Shown: positions 13,701 through 26,714 of the stretch, piece after piece
Numbering within the stretch: position 1 is the first letter of the stretch
Layout of the letters: every line of letters begins with the position of its first letter
Assembly: GCF_022581195.2 (NCBI RefSeq)
Contig: NC_061468.1
Span: forward strand, 11,488,001-11,552,000
Reading direction: 5' to 3'
Origin: Helicoverpa zea
Lineage: Eukaryota > Arthropoda > Insecta > Lepidoptera > Noctuidae
Length of the DNA stretch: 64,000 nucleotides
Position numbers and translations under genes: made by a program
Notes under the pieces: generated by a model
What the model was told of the DNA's origin: nothing
Databases searched by the model: none
Seen by the model: the letters and a program-made list of their open reading frames with translations, nothing else

Positions 13701-16700
13701 GAAAGTTGTGAAGAGAAATTGTTGAGGATGCGAAGGATGTGTATTGATCGTTTGGTGTCAGATTGCTCATTATTTTGTGAGCTGGTGTGAGGATATTCTT
13801 GTAACTTTTGTTTGTTCAGATGATTGAGTGAGGGATGGTATTTCGACTTTAATATCAAAAGTTAAGTTTTCGTTTTTTATTGTTACGAATTTATCACTGT
13901 CTTAAGCTTTGCTGCTTGTTACAAAAAGTATACTGTAGTTAGTTAAACGGTAAACATGCGAATTACTTTTTGTACGAAAATAATGACTTCCATTACTCTA
14001 AACGGCGGCCATAAAACAGGGTCACACTACTAGTATAGGTAGCCACAAACAGGCCATATAATAGAGACAAACGGACTAATACAGCTGATCAGCTAAACCC
14101 GAACGTGCAACTAACACTTAATGAGGAAGTGGCTACTTGCAGACAAATTAACATGTCACTTGAAAAGATACTAGCAGGAAACCATAATATTTAATGTTAG
14201 ACTGGATTAATACTAGTTACGTGAGCGTGAACTCTTGCCCTTTGAATTGAGTTCTGTGAAATAAGCTGATGGAGAATTTAATTGTAGGTATGTCTCAGAT
14301 GTAGTAGCACTTATCATTGAATGAGGATATTACACTTTAGTGGGAGCATTATACTCTGAACACGTAACACAAGTTGGTGATAAAATGTTTATTATAAACA
14401 CAATTATTTCTCACTCCAAATACTCGTGTAAAAGCATATCAATTCTCGAGTAAACCAACAGGAAAACAAAATACATGAAAAATCAACTCCAATACCACAT
14501 TCGGGTTGTCATAGACAAAAATAAACAGAGAAACATATCACGCGACGTTATGGGCATGCATTTTTGATACAAAATTCAACTATGAGCCATAAATAATATG
14601 AAATAGTTGAAATAAAACTAGCTCACGCGATACACGTATTAATCTGGTAGCATTGGAGTGCTTTCTAACTACGAAGGGAAGTTTTTAATTACTTTGTTCC
14701 CGACGTCTGGTAGAAAAAAGGGGGTTTAAAGAATGAGTCGTGAAGAGGCAGGTTTGGGAAGTGTTTCCAAGGAGTATCGTCGTACTTTATTTTTTTGAAA
14801 TGAAATAGAAATGCGAGCTGGTAGAAATGAAAAGTTACGACTTCTAAAATGTGAAGTTGAATATGTAGATGCTGAACTTGTCATTGGCGACGCATTTTAT
14901 GCAAAACAAGCAAGTAAATATGATGCTACATAAGCAAATCACGTCCGCAATAAATAGGCTGAGAATAAATACATAATTACGTCTGAAAAACATGTTATAA
15001 GTATGTGAATCGATACTAATGTAATACCAAGCAATAACCCCAGATAATATACTTTAATGTAAATTGGTAATATCCATACTAAAATATATAAGTACGATTA
15101 ATTCATTCATCATAGAAATAGTAATATACTCAGACCAAAACAAAACAAAACATCGCTCATTCATGCTAAGCATCGATATAAAATCTGTGCAATCAACAAC
15201 TAAAATTCGCAAAACTAATTACTAAGAACACTATAAACTAAAAACGTATCTAAACGTTATTGTAAATCAAGCTAATGAAGTATATATCAGAGTAAATGTA
15301 AACGGTGAGCTGTTAAACGTTCCACGTTGTACCGGAACGAACTTCAGTTAAATTTATTGTTATAGTTTTGTTAAGAAACGCAATAGCTTCTTCAGGTAAA
15401 GCCTGAGTGGCCGTAAAGGAGTCGATATAAAATACTGCATTACCCTCGTTATGTATTGCCCCGTCTTACCCTAATGCTCACGCCAATGCTGCTGTTTACC
15501 TGAAAATACAAAATATATTGTTAGTTATCGCACACTTTGCCAATAAACGAGCGAGATACTGCACTACATTTTCCTTCTTTGGTGTAGGAAACTAAATTTT
15601 AAAATCAAATAGGCTATTTGAAAATTTAAATGTTAGCGATGACATATGATTCACAGTTTTTTGCCCTGTGATTCAGGTCTAACCGCAGCCGGGTCAACCA
15701 TCAGGCCCAATCAGCTTTTCATAAGATCCGGAAATACCAGAACCTTAAACTGTCAGAACAGATGAACCGATAAAAAAGATGAATAATATTTTTATTCTGA
15801 ATTGTAAATGAGAGAAATATGTAAAGTATCAGCTGTCTATTGTCTCGTGGAAGATGTAACTTGTCGTAATGATGGAGAAAAACTGTTATGAAGATACTAG
15901 ATGAGGGTTTTCAAATCGTTTCTTTTAGCACACGAGCATTTTGGTAAATTACAATTGTAATATCTCTTGAGAAGCAATTCGTTATTCTGTCCATATTTTC
16001 TCACATGAAAATAAATATAGACGCAAACAAATTGTGGGTGAATAAAGATAAATCTCCGCGTAACTCTTTAGGGATTACAGACCTAACGGTTATATCTTTA
16101 GACGTACCACTTAAATTTTTATTCACCCCAGTAACACAAAAGAAACATCCCGGCGACCAAAACCGCATTACCAGATATACATTTACATGAAACATGTCAA
16201 ATAAACGAATGTTTTAAGCACCCAGTTAAGTTATGCTGGCGCACGTACCGCTAACCAGACGAGAAGAAATGTAACAATATAAAACCGAGTGCCTCTCCGA
16301 AAATTTCCTTCAGTCTTGTACGATAAATCTTTTAATCCTCTTATACAATTTGATCGAGATTGCCCGGACGGCGCGTTTTTTCCTTTTTGTTCATGGACGA
16401 AATGTTTCCGATCTTAGTTTTTGTTTTGACGATAAATGTGCTTTTAATGTGCATTGTGCTTGTTTGCCGGATTTGTGAATGTGCAGTTTTAAGAAGTGGT
16501 CTGGCAGGATTTTCGGCGAGAATAATACCCTCGTAAATTATTTGATTACTTTTGTTTTGTTTACAGTTTGAAAGTTCGTGATTTATTGGAAAGGTCAGCG
16601 ATATTCTTCATTAAGCGGGGTATAAATTTAATCGGTTCATTAGCTCCGGGTTTTAGCAGCGAGTTGATTAATATTTGCTTATATCTGTTAGATCATCTAT

Positions 16701-19472
16701 CCTCAATTCAATGTTGATTACAGAAAAGCTTATTAACAGAATGTTCGTTACATAGCTGGTACAACAATGCAGTAATGTATCTTATTTTATCTGCCAAAAG
16801 ACAGCAATGATGAGCTTTACGAGGGCAATAACTCTTTCGCAATGTCACCCAGAACTCTTAAACATTTGGAAAACTTACTTATCTTAAATGTCCTAAACAA
16901 AAAGAAAGAACGATAGGATAATTCCTCCCCAGTCGATTATAAATGTCAATGCAGCGGAACAAGGCTGTGTAAGCTTAATAGATCGTTTGAGAGAAACAAA
17001 ATAAAGGCAAATTAGTTTTGCATGTAGACTTTTATGTAAATGCTGCAATTATTTATTTTTTGAAAATAGTAGAAGCAAAGGAATTACATTTGTGGCAATT
17101 ATCTAACATAATTTAAAACCAAAAAGCCTTCAATCAAGGATCTTTACCTGGCAACACCGATGGCATTTAAATCGCATCGATCACGCCGTGACGCAGATGT
17201 TAGACAATGTTAGAAGATACTCGGCCGATAAAAAAATATAATTGATGAGGACAGGTAGTGGATTTAGGGATGTCTGATTGAAGGGACGTTTGGGCGAGGC
17301 AGCTACCACACTGGGATTGGGTAGGGGTGTCCACAGGAAATCCCTTTGGACAAATAATAATCTACTAAGTTCAAGCGACTTTCGTCCGACTTACAGCTTT
17401 ACAGAAGCTGGGAATATAATCCACAAAAAAAAATATGGACATGATAAATGCATCTGATTTCATATACATTGAAAACAACGGTCCTTGAAATTGATCCAAA
17501 AGCAGTGATATCTAAAACGAATATAGGAAAGACAAGACATTTATTCATAACTCGTATCTGGACAGATCTGGATACAAAAATTTGTCTTGAAAAGTAAGTA
17601 GACGCATTCGAAACAGCCCTATCCCATCTGATACACAGGACGTTTTGATGTATCGTTCTTTTTGATACCAATCGCTTGTTTTACATGTCTGAGTATTACT
17701 CAGATAATAGTAATGTGCTGTATTTATTATGATACGATTTACATTGAAACACAGGTTCACTTTCGTATAATATAGTCAGGGAAATAATTTGCGAGACGTC
17801 AAATCCTGATTTATAACTGAAAGCGAAGTATAATGTATCGGTTTTTTCTCGTTTGCACGAGACTGCCTAGTGGATTATGTCTGCTATTATTTTTTGTACG
17901 CAGATTAACATAAAATACTGTCTGTACAGACTTTCAAAGTTCTAGCATAATTTTTTCGCCTTTTGTTAAAGTTCAGTACTTCATTTCAAGAGAATTATAG
18001 TTCAGTATAATACTTTATTGAAAATTTATAGCTGCCATGTTTTTCGTTGTAATTTTCTTAAGTGAGAAGATAGGTTGTAAAGTAACTGAACATAATACAA
18101 AGTAGGCAGCTATTATCAAATGAAACCTTTTTTCGAACACAAACAGCCTGTATCGTAAGTTTTTTTCGCCGCCCCCATGTTTCGGGACAATAAAACGCGT
18201 TCTTATCTACTCCACTATGTTTTCGTTTTAAAAACATTTTTCGTTCTTTCATGATTATTTTTTAAGCTACCGCACTACGCTTTGCCCACATCTTATTTGT
18301 TCAAACCGTTTTCATCTTTATTTTTAAACTTTTAAGGATTATTATCCTGTGATAGTTTGCCTTTAAATTCTTTTGTCTTTAAACTATTGATTCTTTTTTA
18401 TTTTATAGTGATTTGGAAATGAATAGATATTCAGGTTTTATTGTCGACGGTTTATGGTATGGGTCGGGATTGAGATCTGTTTGAATTAGGGTTTTATGTG
18501 TGATCACTGTCTGCGTATTTATGTATTCGTTGTAAGAAGGAAATAAAAGAGGCTTATGTGATTTGTTGGATACGCAGTCGGTCTAGTGGCTTTGTTTTTG
18601 GCAAACAGATAAATTACTATGCGTCCTAATTCTTCAACAAGGAAAAGATAATGGTTTTATTTGCCAAATACACAGTCCTCATTCAACTGTGCTCCGATGA
18701 ATTAAAGTAATTCCAAAAATCATAATTGCAGAGAACAATTCGGGAAATTCAGTCGTCATTAAGCAGGTATTTACTCAAGTGTACAACCGAAAACATAATG
18801 CATTGACAACTGGTCGTTTCCTTGTGCAACAGATGGTGATAGCGGCAGTTGCAAAAATATGGAGACAGGTGGCATCGCGACCTACAATTTGCTCCTTCCA
18901 TGACTAATAATTGAAGTATGCTTAAGTATATAGTGACATACTAAATTAAACTAGAAAATAACAGTTCTAGATATGAAAGGAAATTAATTGAGGCATTTTT
19001 TTATTGTTAATTCGCAATTGTGCTAACAAAGTTGTCATTGGACATGTTTAATATAGCAGTTAGGAAGACAATCTAGAATCAGAACGAGTTATTCTTTCAA
19101 ATATATTTTAAAGAGAAATATTTGCGGCATGAGTTGTTATGCAACCGGGCTATCCAATATTGGTAGTCAAGCGACCAGAAAATAGTATCCATCAATCCCA
19201 AGAGGTCCATCAAAATAATGTAGCATCCGATAAAAGTAATCCTTTGACGTCTAACCCAAATGGTGAAACGCGTGGGATGCAAAATATCTGACCCACATTG
19301 CGATCCACAGAACACAGAACCAAACCATACTATTATTATGAAACTTCATGTAGAATGAGATAAAGCAGAGTTGATACAAATTGGGAGGCCCAAAGAAATC
19401 CTATTACTTATCAAAGAATACCAGCACTTAACTTTATTATGAGTCTCATAAAGTTTATCTGGATTTATGTTT

Positions 19473-19535
19473 TTGAAGCTGTAGCTCCGTGGTTGGGAAC
19501 GGAAATTTGGCGGAAGTTCGAATCTGACAACAAAA
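19473..19535 (+). repeat. tRNA-like SINE head remnant
   Basis: TGTAGCTCCGTGG (19480-19492) resembles a pol III A box and AAGTTCGAATCTG (19514-19526) a B box, at tRNA-like spacing. The stems of a functional tRNA do not pair. This is best read as the head of a degraded tRNA-derived SINE. The downstream body cannot be delimited. Confidence 0.4.
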
Positions 19536-22345
19536 CATTGCTCGGTAGTTATTAAATTAGAATGTCATTCAAAGAAGGACATTTTTTGCTGGCAAAAGTC
19601 ACACACAAAGTCAGGAAAATGGTTATGGAGACAGAAAAGTGTGCCTACCAACCCAATAATTATAAGTACCAATTTTGTGACATTGAACATGCTCATACTG
19701 AATAACAGTACTTAATAAACAGTAGTTAATCTACAAGTAGTATAATACTACAGATAGTACATTTTCTCAAACACTCAGATAAGCTTGGAAAACAATATAA
19801 AAACGAATACAATAAAAGAGAATCTTGTTTATTTTGATGTCGACACAGAGTGGCTAGAAAATATTGTTAAAACTAATATTTGCTATGGTCTTGCAACCTT
19901 GCAGTTATCACCGAACAAATACTCGGGGTGTGTGTTCATGCCTCTTATCCCTAAAGGACCAGTTCAAAACCCAACAATGTTTCCATTAAGAACGAGATTA
20001 AGTTACTCTTGCTTCTAATATTCACCTCCAGACATCTTGATTTTAGTTTCAACACTTTTCTCTCTAGCCAGTTGTTCAACATTTTTATATTCTTGTGCTA
20101 AAATGTTTTATCTAGCGATGTGTAAATAACTAGTCTAGGATCCAGATAAAAACTATAAAGACTAGTAGCCAGCGTAGCAAACCGTTAAGTTACCAAAAAC
20201 GAGATTCTAGATCAAGAAACAGCGATGACATTATGACCAAATATAAAACGTCATGAAAATATCCACATGAGAAATCTCAATTGCTATCTCTTTCAAAATT
20301 GTAAGATGACCAAAAAAGTGGATGGTAATATTATTTTTGCTTGTGTAAGTGAGTTTTTGCTGCATAGATCAGTTTAGCAGATTGGTGGGATCAAACGAAC
20401 CGAGAAACGCCTGAAAATAGTATGACCAAAATGTTGTCAGATTCTCATGATTTATGTTGCAGTAATAGTGGCCATATGTGGCAATACATTCTTTTTAGCT
20501 CAGAAATATAAGTGTAGGTCTCAGCTTAAAATGCTGATCTGTCTTACTAAGGAGAAGTCATGTCAATTTTTGCACGTCACGTTAGAAGTGCTGACTACAA
20601 TTTTCGTCTGGTAGTTGAGAAACCCAATCCCTCAGCACAAGTGTAACTGTTTAACAGTAGGAACCTGACACGCTCTACATATCTGTTCCATTACAAAGTA
20701 GACACATTTTGTTTTAAATTCAACTAACGATCCACGTGATTCGAAGGTCACGTTGCGTTGCAGTCGCTCGCCGTTTATGCTTTACATCAGAACAGTAATC
20801 ACATAGTTAGCCGTCGATCTATATCAAGCACTTGATTTAATCACTAGAGCTAATGTCTTGATAGGAACTGCCAATATTAGCTCAAGGATAATCCTATTTA
20901 TTTAGGATGTTGCATTCTGTTTGCATTCGACTTTGATTGAAAGCAAACTGCTCAATTTTAGTATGAGCACGAATTATTGTAACCTCTAAATGATGCATTG
21001 TGGATAATTTGCTAGTATCCGTTGTTACTACGATCGTTTGTGTGAAGGATTTTACGTTTATGCGTAAATTGAACTTGTGTATATGTATGCATAATATATG
21101 TTGCCACACACATGGACGGCACACATGAGATCTACGCAATGTATGTTTTATGGGGTCACATTACAGACAGAAGTCTGTATTAGTTTGAGTAGTGGCTCTA
21201 TTGTTTATGTTAGTTACAGCATTACTACTATTCTCGTAAACCGTATTATTCATCGGAAAGGATAATAAAGTAGTTACGTTGAGAACCGTGCCATTTGTCA
21301 GCTCAAGTTGACAACTCTTTCAATTTCAATTACTAATTCTCGAAAGATCCGAACCTCGGCCATTTTAACTATCTGATCCTATAATACTGGCTCAAGCCAA
21401 ACTTTATCTTCCAGCCCACCTTGATATTACAAGTGAAACCTTCGGGAGGAGCACCTTGTCCCAACGTCTCGAGATTTAAGAACTTTCTAAAGACTTTTTA
21501 AGTTTCTTAATTTCGAAAGTCCCCATATTTCGTGGGAATAAATTGAAATTGTTTTGTAAGGGACTGTACTGCTTGTAAATAATGGTATTTTAGTTATATA
21601 TCACTCGATGCAGTAATGTAAAAAATGGAGCTAATTTAATTTGTTTTGCAAACTTTGCTACTTTGTAAAGAAAAAAATAAAAGAGCTTCAAGAAAATGTG
21701 CAGTAAATAAAATGAGCAGCGATAAATACAAAAAGCATTCAAGTATCAAGCCAAATAATGAAATACCCACACCTACACTTGAAATTACCACTTATCTGTA
21801 CCTAAATCAGTTAAACATGGCTTATTATCGTAACGAACTATACTTAGTAGGAATTTACTAAATATACAGCGTTATTACTCAATTAAAACATGAATTTACG
21901 ATTCATAAAAGTTCAAGAGTGTACCTGCGTGTCGTGAGTGCATATATTGTGGGGCGATGTCAGCAATAATTTCGATATGTAGGTGCAGTAAGGAGCGACG
22001 CTATGGCGAATTTGCTGTTTTTAATTTTTATAATGGTTTTTGGTGGAGACGAAATATGAAATTGTGTTTTATGGGGAGCACTAGGGAGTGGAATATTTAA
22101 TGCTCTCATATTATATGGTAAAAAGATTTGTTGTTTTACATGTTTTTCACTTCTAATGCATTATTTTCTAGTTGTCACATAAAAATACACAGTTTTTTCC
22201 CTACTTTCTTCTTTTTTCCAGCTCAATCGATACAAAGGTACCAACTGGCGCACACATACGTGCATAAGTGTATATGTACTTTAATTTATTCCTTGGCAAC
22301 ACGAATACTTTTATGATGGTGCAGTTGACACATGACATAATGGCG

Positions 22346-22376
22346 GCGGTAAAAAAGCGGTAAAAAGTGGTAAAAC
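22346..22376 (+). repeat. Short GCGGTAAAA tandem repeat
   Basis: Three imperfect units of about 10 bases (GCGGTAAAAAA, GCGGTAAAAA, GTGGTAAAAC) lie head to tail. A further GCGGTAAAA occurs about 20 bases downstream (22398-22406). It is a small local repeat of no assigned function. Confidence 0.7.
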
Positions 22377-22838
22377 GGCCACCACTCGCGACTTTATGCG
22401 GTAAAATTAAAACCCTTTTTTAACATCTGAAAGCCATTATAAAAACCTTATAGTGTGCAAATGTTACGGCGTAAAGATATTAAATAGTGCAGTCGTAATC
22501 AAAAGTTGTATTCTAATTAATGAAAATGTAATTCTGGACGGTACGAAATGGCTAATGAATTACACAATACCACCACGTTTTTATTACAAAATATGTACGC
22601 AATAAAACATTCAGGAAGATGAAAAAATGCTCGCTACTTTTCCCTACAGTTTTTGTATCCACTTTTAACATACCAACGTTAACCCCTATAAAATATTCCA
22701 CATACTTTTCCCTATAGGTGCAAGTAGTGGGTAGGCTAACGAGTAAACAGATAAAAAGTCCGACACGTGCGCCTGTGTGTTCAGAACCAGCCCAGTTATA
22801 TCAATTCCCATAGGAGTTATCGCGTGCAGCGATGCAAA

Positions 22839-23036
22839 TCCATACTAATATAATAAAAGGAAAACATTTTTTATTTGTTTTTTTGTACCCAAAAGGCTCC
22901 AAAACTACTGAACCGATTCGAAAAATTCTTACACTGTTGGAAAGCTGCACTCTTCACGAGTAACATAGGCTATATTTTATCCCGCTACGGGCAGTAATTC
23001 CCATGGGACGCGGGTGAAACCGCTGGCAGAAGCTAG
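22839..23036 (+). mobile_element. Lep1-like miniature Helitron (non-autonomous)
   Basis: This 198-bp element begins TCCATACTAATATAATAAA after a host A and ends CTAG before a host T, the A|TC...CTAG|T arrangement expected of a Helitron insertion. Nine bases before the CTAG lies a perfect GCGG/CCGC hairpin (GCGGGTGAAACCGC, 23010-23023), the typical Helitron 3' hairpin. Internal phrases such as CTACTGAACCGATTCG and GGCTATATTTTATCCCG match the Lep1-type miniature Helitrons common in Lepidoptera. It encodes nothing and would depend on a Rep/helicase protein supplied in trans by an autonomous relative. Helitrons make no target duplication, and none is seen. Confidence 0.88.
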
Positions 23037-25414
23037 TGACTAATAATAACGCTGGTTACGTCAAACACGTTAATGCGCCGATCTTAAACGTGCCGGATAC
23101 GCAGTTAATGGCGAAAGTGAACTATAAAAAGAAATGGCTATAATTTGTATTTTTGATCCCGTGATAATAGGTTTTAACAGGTTTGCAACATTGTTAGAGA
23201 CAGATAAGTTTTTGCTTGATATGAGTATTGAAATGACTCATGTTTGACGCGGGTTAATGCTTGGGAAAAATTGAATAAAATAACTATTAAGTCTTTTGCA
23301 TAAGATCTTATTTCATCAACAGTCCTTCAACCGGCAATCAGCTGTTCTTTCCTTTTAAACCCGTCAGCCGGTCAATCTATCAATCATCGCGGTGCAAACT
23401 GAAACGATCAATCGGGAAATTGATCGAGGTTTCCCGACAAAAATAGCACTTCCATCTCTTCCCGTGGGCGCCATAGAAGTTGCATAATATGTACCTAAAA
23501 CTGAATCTTTACCTAAATGCAGCTACTCTTCGCTTTGTTACTCGCGTGGTTAGGAAACTACTTCCAGCATTTGGATAAAAAGAGAATTGCCTTCGTCAAT
23601 AAATAGGGTATCTAATAATGAAAGGACTTCTCAATCGGAGATGTAGTTCCTAAGATTAGGGCGTCCACACAAAATCTTCAGCTTATAATTACATATTAGT
23701 ATAGATTTCAGAGACTGTTGAATAGGAAGGAGATGATGACCACCACGCTTGACAGCTTCCATTCTGTTGTATATATGAGCTCTTAGAGTTTATTCTTCAA
23801 TAACAAAACAGCCCTGAATTCCAGCCCTAAGAGAAACCGATGCGAACATGTCATCAGCTTTATTTACTCAACTAATTTGAACTAGTGAAGACCCGATGAA
23901 AATCTCCGATGAAAGCCGTATGTTAACAGAAGACTTTGGCACACAAAGTAAGAACTAAGACTAGAACCGTTAGTTACGAGTGTTTACGATCCTTCGTACC
24001 AGTAATGTTATTTAATTTATTTCCTATCCTTCGACGTAAGGTCACATATAAATTGGTTGTTTAAAGAGTTAACTGCTGAGAGGTTATATTGTATTATTTT
24101 ATTTATATTTAACTTATTGTATGAGGATATTTCTATGCCAAAGTATTCGCCAATATGGTATTTCCATGTTAGCAAAATGAAAGTTATTGTTTATTTTATT
24201 TGATTTTTGAGTCCCTGATGTAATTTCAGTAGGTAAAAGAATAGATTTCCAATTTGACAGCTGAAACTGATTACTAGGAGTCGTGTTTCAAATTCGATTT
24301 CGTAAATTGGAATTTTGAAACCAATGTCAGTTTTTTTTTTGTAATTTGAAAGTTACAGGGTCATTTCATGAGTAATCTAATGTATTATTCTGCTTAATAC
24401 TTTCACGAATTCTTCGAATATCTTCGTAATTATAATTTTAGTATTAGCAATAGATGATTTAAGTAGAAACACAATACACATTGAGATCCCATAAACGGTT
24501 ATTGTTGTGTAAGTACGGTTGTTAAAACATGGTGTTAATAATATTATAATATTGAATCGAAATATTAGCGTGTTTACTTTATATAACGTTACCGAGTCTA
24601 GCTTGCTATCACGAATGGACGAGATATGGCGCGAGTGCATTGTTCGGGTGCTCACACGTTCATAAGCGGTAGCGATTTTATAAACTACATACAGAAATGG
24701 ATACAAAAAAAAATACGAAAAATTATAAATTAAAAATGTTATTTTTTTTTAAGGATTAAATGCTAATGATAAATTATCTCAGTTCTAAGTTCCAACAGTG
24801 CAATAAAACTTACTCCAGAATTTAGTAATCCAACTATTATGACTCAGACATCAAGCAGTAATCATAACTTGAAAACTTTAACTTTATGGAACCAGTTTAA
24901 AATTATAGAGCTGGTTATTAGAACATTTTGCAATAAACTTAGATTTTGTCCGACGGACGCTAGCCAGTAAACTGTTTTATATGCAACTATAAAATCTTAA
25001 TGGGATAGTTAAAATACAATTAAGGCTCGGTCAGAGGAGAAAGTGTTTTTTTTTGTTTTAGTATCGAACAACTTTTCTTTCACAAACACTACCAAAAATA
25101 TTTCTATCAACATAATATATCCATTTTTGTTCACAGTTTAACAGCTTCGAAAAGGTATACCTATTAATGGAAATCGCCAAAACCATTTTTATCATTTTTT
25201 ACTATTTTTATTTAGGTACCTATCGCAGCATTTCTGTCCAATATCTACTACAAAAACATATACATACTTACCCACGTATACACTTCCCATGTAACCCTAA
25301 ATCACTGTCCCAATAAACGATCCTAGTCTAACCCGCTGATCGCCGTCCGTCCGACGCCCGAAGCGCACAATATTATACACGTGGCTGTTTATTAATAAGC
25401 CCTGCGCCGGCGCA
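23037..25414. other. AT-rich non-coding DNA
   Basis: Nothing convincing is seen. A 109-codon minus-strand frame at 24377-24706 has no recognisable domain and is probably chance. Confidence 0.6.
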
Positions 25415-25476
25415 GCGCGTGTAATGATGTAACTGCGTAGCTACGCTTATTACAGATTTTGTGCCGTATTAGTAGT
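25415..25476 (+). repeat. Diverged direct repeat, copy 1
   Basis: This copy shares GATGTAACTGCGYAGMTACG followed by CTTAY, plus less conserved flanks (GCGCGTG upstream, GATTTT and a GTAT-like word downstream), with the copy at 26280-26342. The pair is about 865 bp apart and brackets a SINE insertion. It could be an old segmental duplication or two fragments of one unrecognised transposon. Confidence 0.65.
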
Positions 25477-25511
25477 TTGGGGTTAGAATATTGATGCAGG
25501 AGAATTTACTG

Positions 25512-25524
25512 AACACTAATTGTT
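25512..25524. repeat. SINE target-site duplication (3' side)
   Basis: AACACTAATTGTT here is repeated exactly at 25931-25943 on the other side of the minus-strand SINE, consistent with a 13-bp duplication made by target-primed insertion. Confidence 0.75.
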
Positions 25525-25930
25525 CATCCATCCTCCGAGCCTTTTTCCCAATCATGTTGGGGTCGGCTTCCAGTCTAACCGGATTCAGCTGAGTACCAGT
25601 GCTTTACAAGAAGTGACTGCCTATCTGACCTCCTCAACCCAGTTACCCGGGCAACCCGATACCCCTTGGTTAGACTGGTGTCAGACTTACTGGCTTCTGA
25701 CTACCCATAACGACTGCCAAGGATGTTCAATGACAGCCGGGACCTACAGTTTAACGTGCCATCCGAAACACAGCCAATGGTGTCTAAGATATACTTAGAA
25801 AGTACATACAGACTTAGAAAAGTTGCATTGGTACTTGCCTGACCTGGGATCGAACCCGCGCCCTCATACTTGAGAGATTGGTCCTTTACCCACTAGGCCA
25901 CCACGACTTTTTTTTCCACACTAATTGTGT
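25525..25930 (-). mobile_element. tRNA-derived SINE with long tail
   Basis: Read on the minus strand, the element starts with a tRNA-like head. The A box is TGGCCTAGTGG (plus-strand 25890-25900) and the B box GGTTCGATCCC (25846-25856), which together form an internal pol III promoter. The body has no coding capacity. From the head to about 25772 it is nearly identical to the SINE at 62908-63211. Beyond that it carries a different 250-bp tail ending in GGCTCGGAGGATGGATGA. Thirteen-base target duplications flank it, and a third partial copy (ACACTAATTGT, 25918-25928) sits just inside the head end. Mobilisation would use the reverse transcriptase of a partner LINE, which is not identified here. 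Confidence 0.85.
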
Positions 25931-25943
25931 AACACTAATTGTT
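25931..25943. repeat. SINE target-site duplication (5' side)
   Basis: This is an exact second copy of the 13-base sequence at 25512-25524. Confidence 0.75.
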
Positions 25944-26279
25944 GATACTGGTAAATAAACTACCATCTCAATTTGGTATTTTTGAGAGAATGTGTCGATA
26001 AAAATATTTTTGCCTGTAGCAACTTGCCAGTTTTCAAGCATCTGCGAGAATTGAACCCAAGATTTAATAGTTATAAAGACAAATAAACAATCATGGCTAT
26101 TTCTATAGTTACCATATGCAACAATGGGTTCATTGACCATAGCCAACACCACATTTAATGTTACAAAGAAACAATTAATATCTACAGTCAAATAGCAAAC
26201 AAACTAAGATACACAATTCCAAGATTGCATACATGTGTTGTCGATTAAATACATGATTGATAAATATTCGGTAAAATCG

Positions 26280-26342
26280 GCGCGTGCGCTGATGTAACTG
26301 CGCAGATACGCTTACCGTGGATTTTCTACTGCATTTGTATAC
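26280..26342 (+). repeat. Diverged direct repeat, copy 2
   Basis: This is the second copy of the repeat at 25415-25476. The core GATGTAACTGCGCAGATACG differs from copy 1 by two substitutions. Confidence 0.65.
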
Positions 26343-26687
26343 GGAACACGACTATGGGGTTCTATTGGCTGCCAATTTTCTATGCCTGTTGAACTGTCGT
26401 GTCATATTAAGGACGTGAACTTGGTATTTCCAGTTAGAAATTAGTTGAATTTTTATTGCATTTCACTGGAAAAATAAGGGTTAAATTCTAAAATATTTAG
26501 AAAAATAACCTCAGAGGAACTACACTTTATATCCTCTTGATTATAAAGTTAAAAATATTAACAAATTACTAGTTCCATAGTCAAAACAAAACGACTTATC
26601 ACTAAACCACTTAAACTAACGACTTAAAAAATTAATTAATAAGAATTTAAATGTTAATCTTACCCACATTTTATCTACAGTGGACGA

Positions 26688-26714
26688 GCCCGTTTGCTCA
26701 GACGCACAACGGGC
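26688..26714. repeat. GC-rich inverted repeat
   Basis: GCCCGTT and AACGGGC form a perfect 7-bp stem around a 13-base loop. It is isolated, and no function can be assigned. Confidence 0.5.

Larger units (their letters stand above)
10852..22838. other. AT-rich non-coding DNA
   Basis: No gene is supported. Open frames here (for example both strands around 11600-11920 and 16000-16195) have no recognisable domains, and most start at non-ATG codons. A tRNA-like SINE remnant near 19480 and a short GCGGTAAAA repeat at 22346-22376 are the only structured items I see. Confidence 0.6.

Noticed and set aside
24377..24706. Minus-strand 109-codon frame
   Set aside because: No domain, splice context or codon signal was seen. 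The length is within what chance gives over 64 kb.
25520..25798. Plus-strand 92-codon frame
   Set aside because: It lies wholly inside the minus-strand SINE body, which is non-coding.
25846..25900. Functional tRNA gene
   Set aside because: A and B boxes are present but the tRNA stems do not form and a SINE body follows. The same applies to the heads at 56.6 and 62.9 kb.
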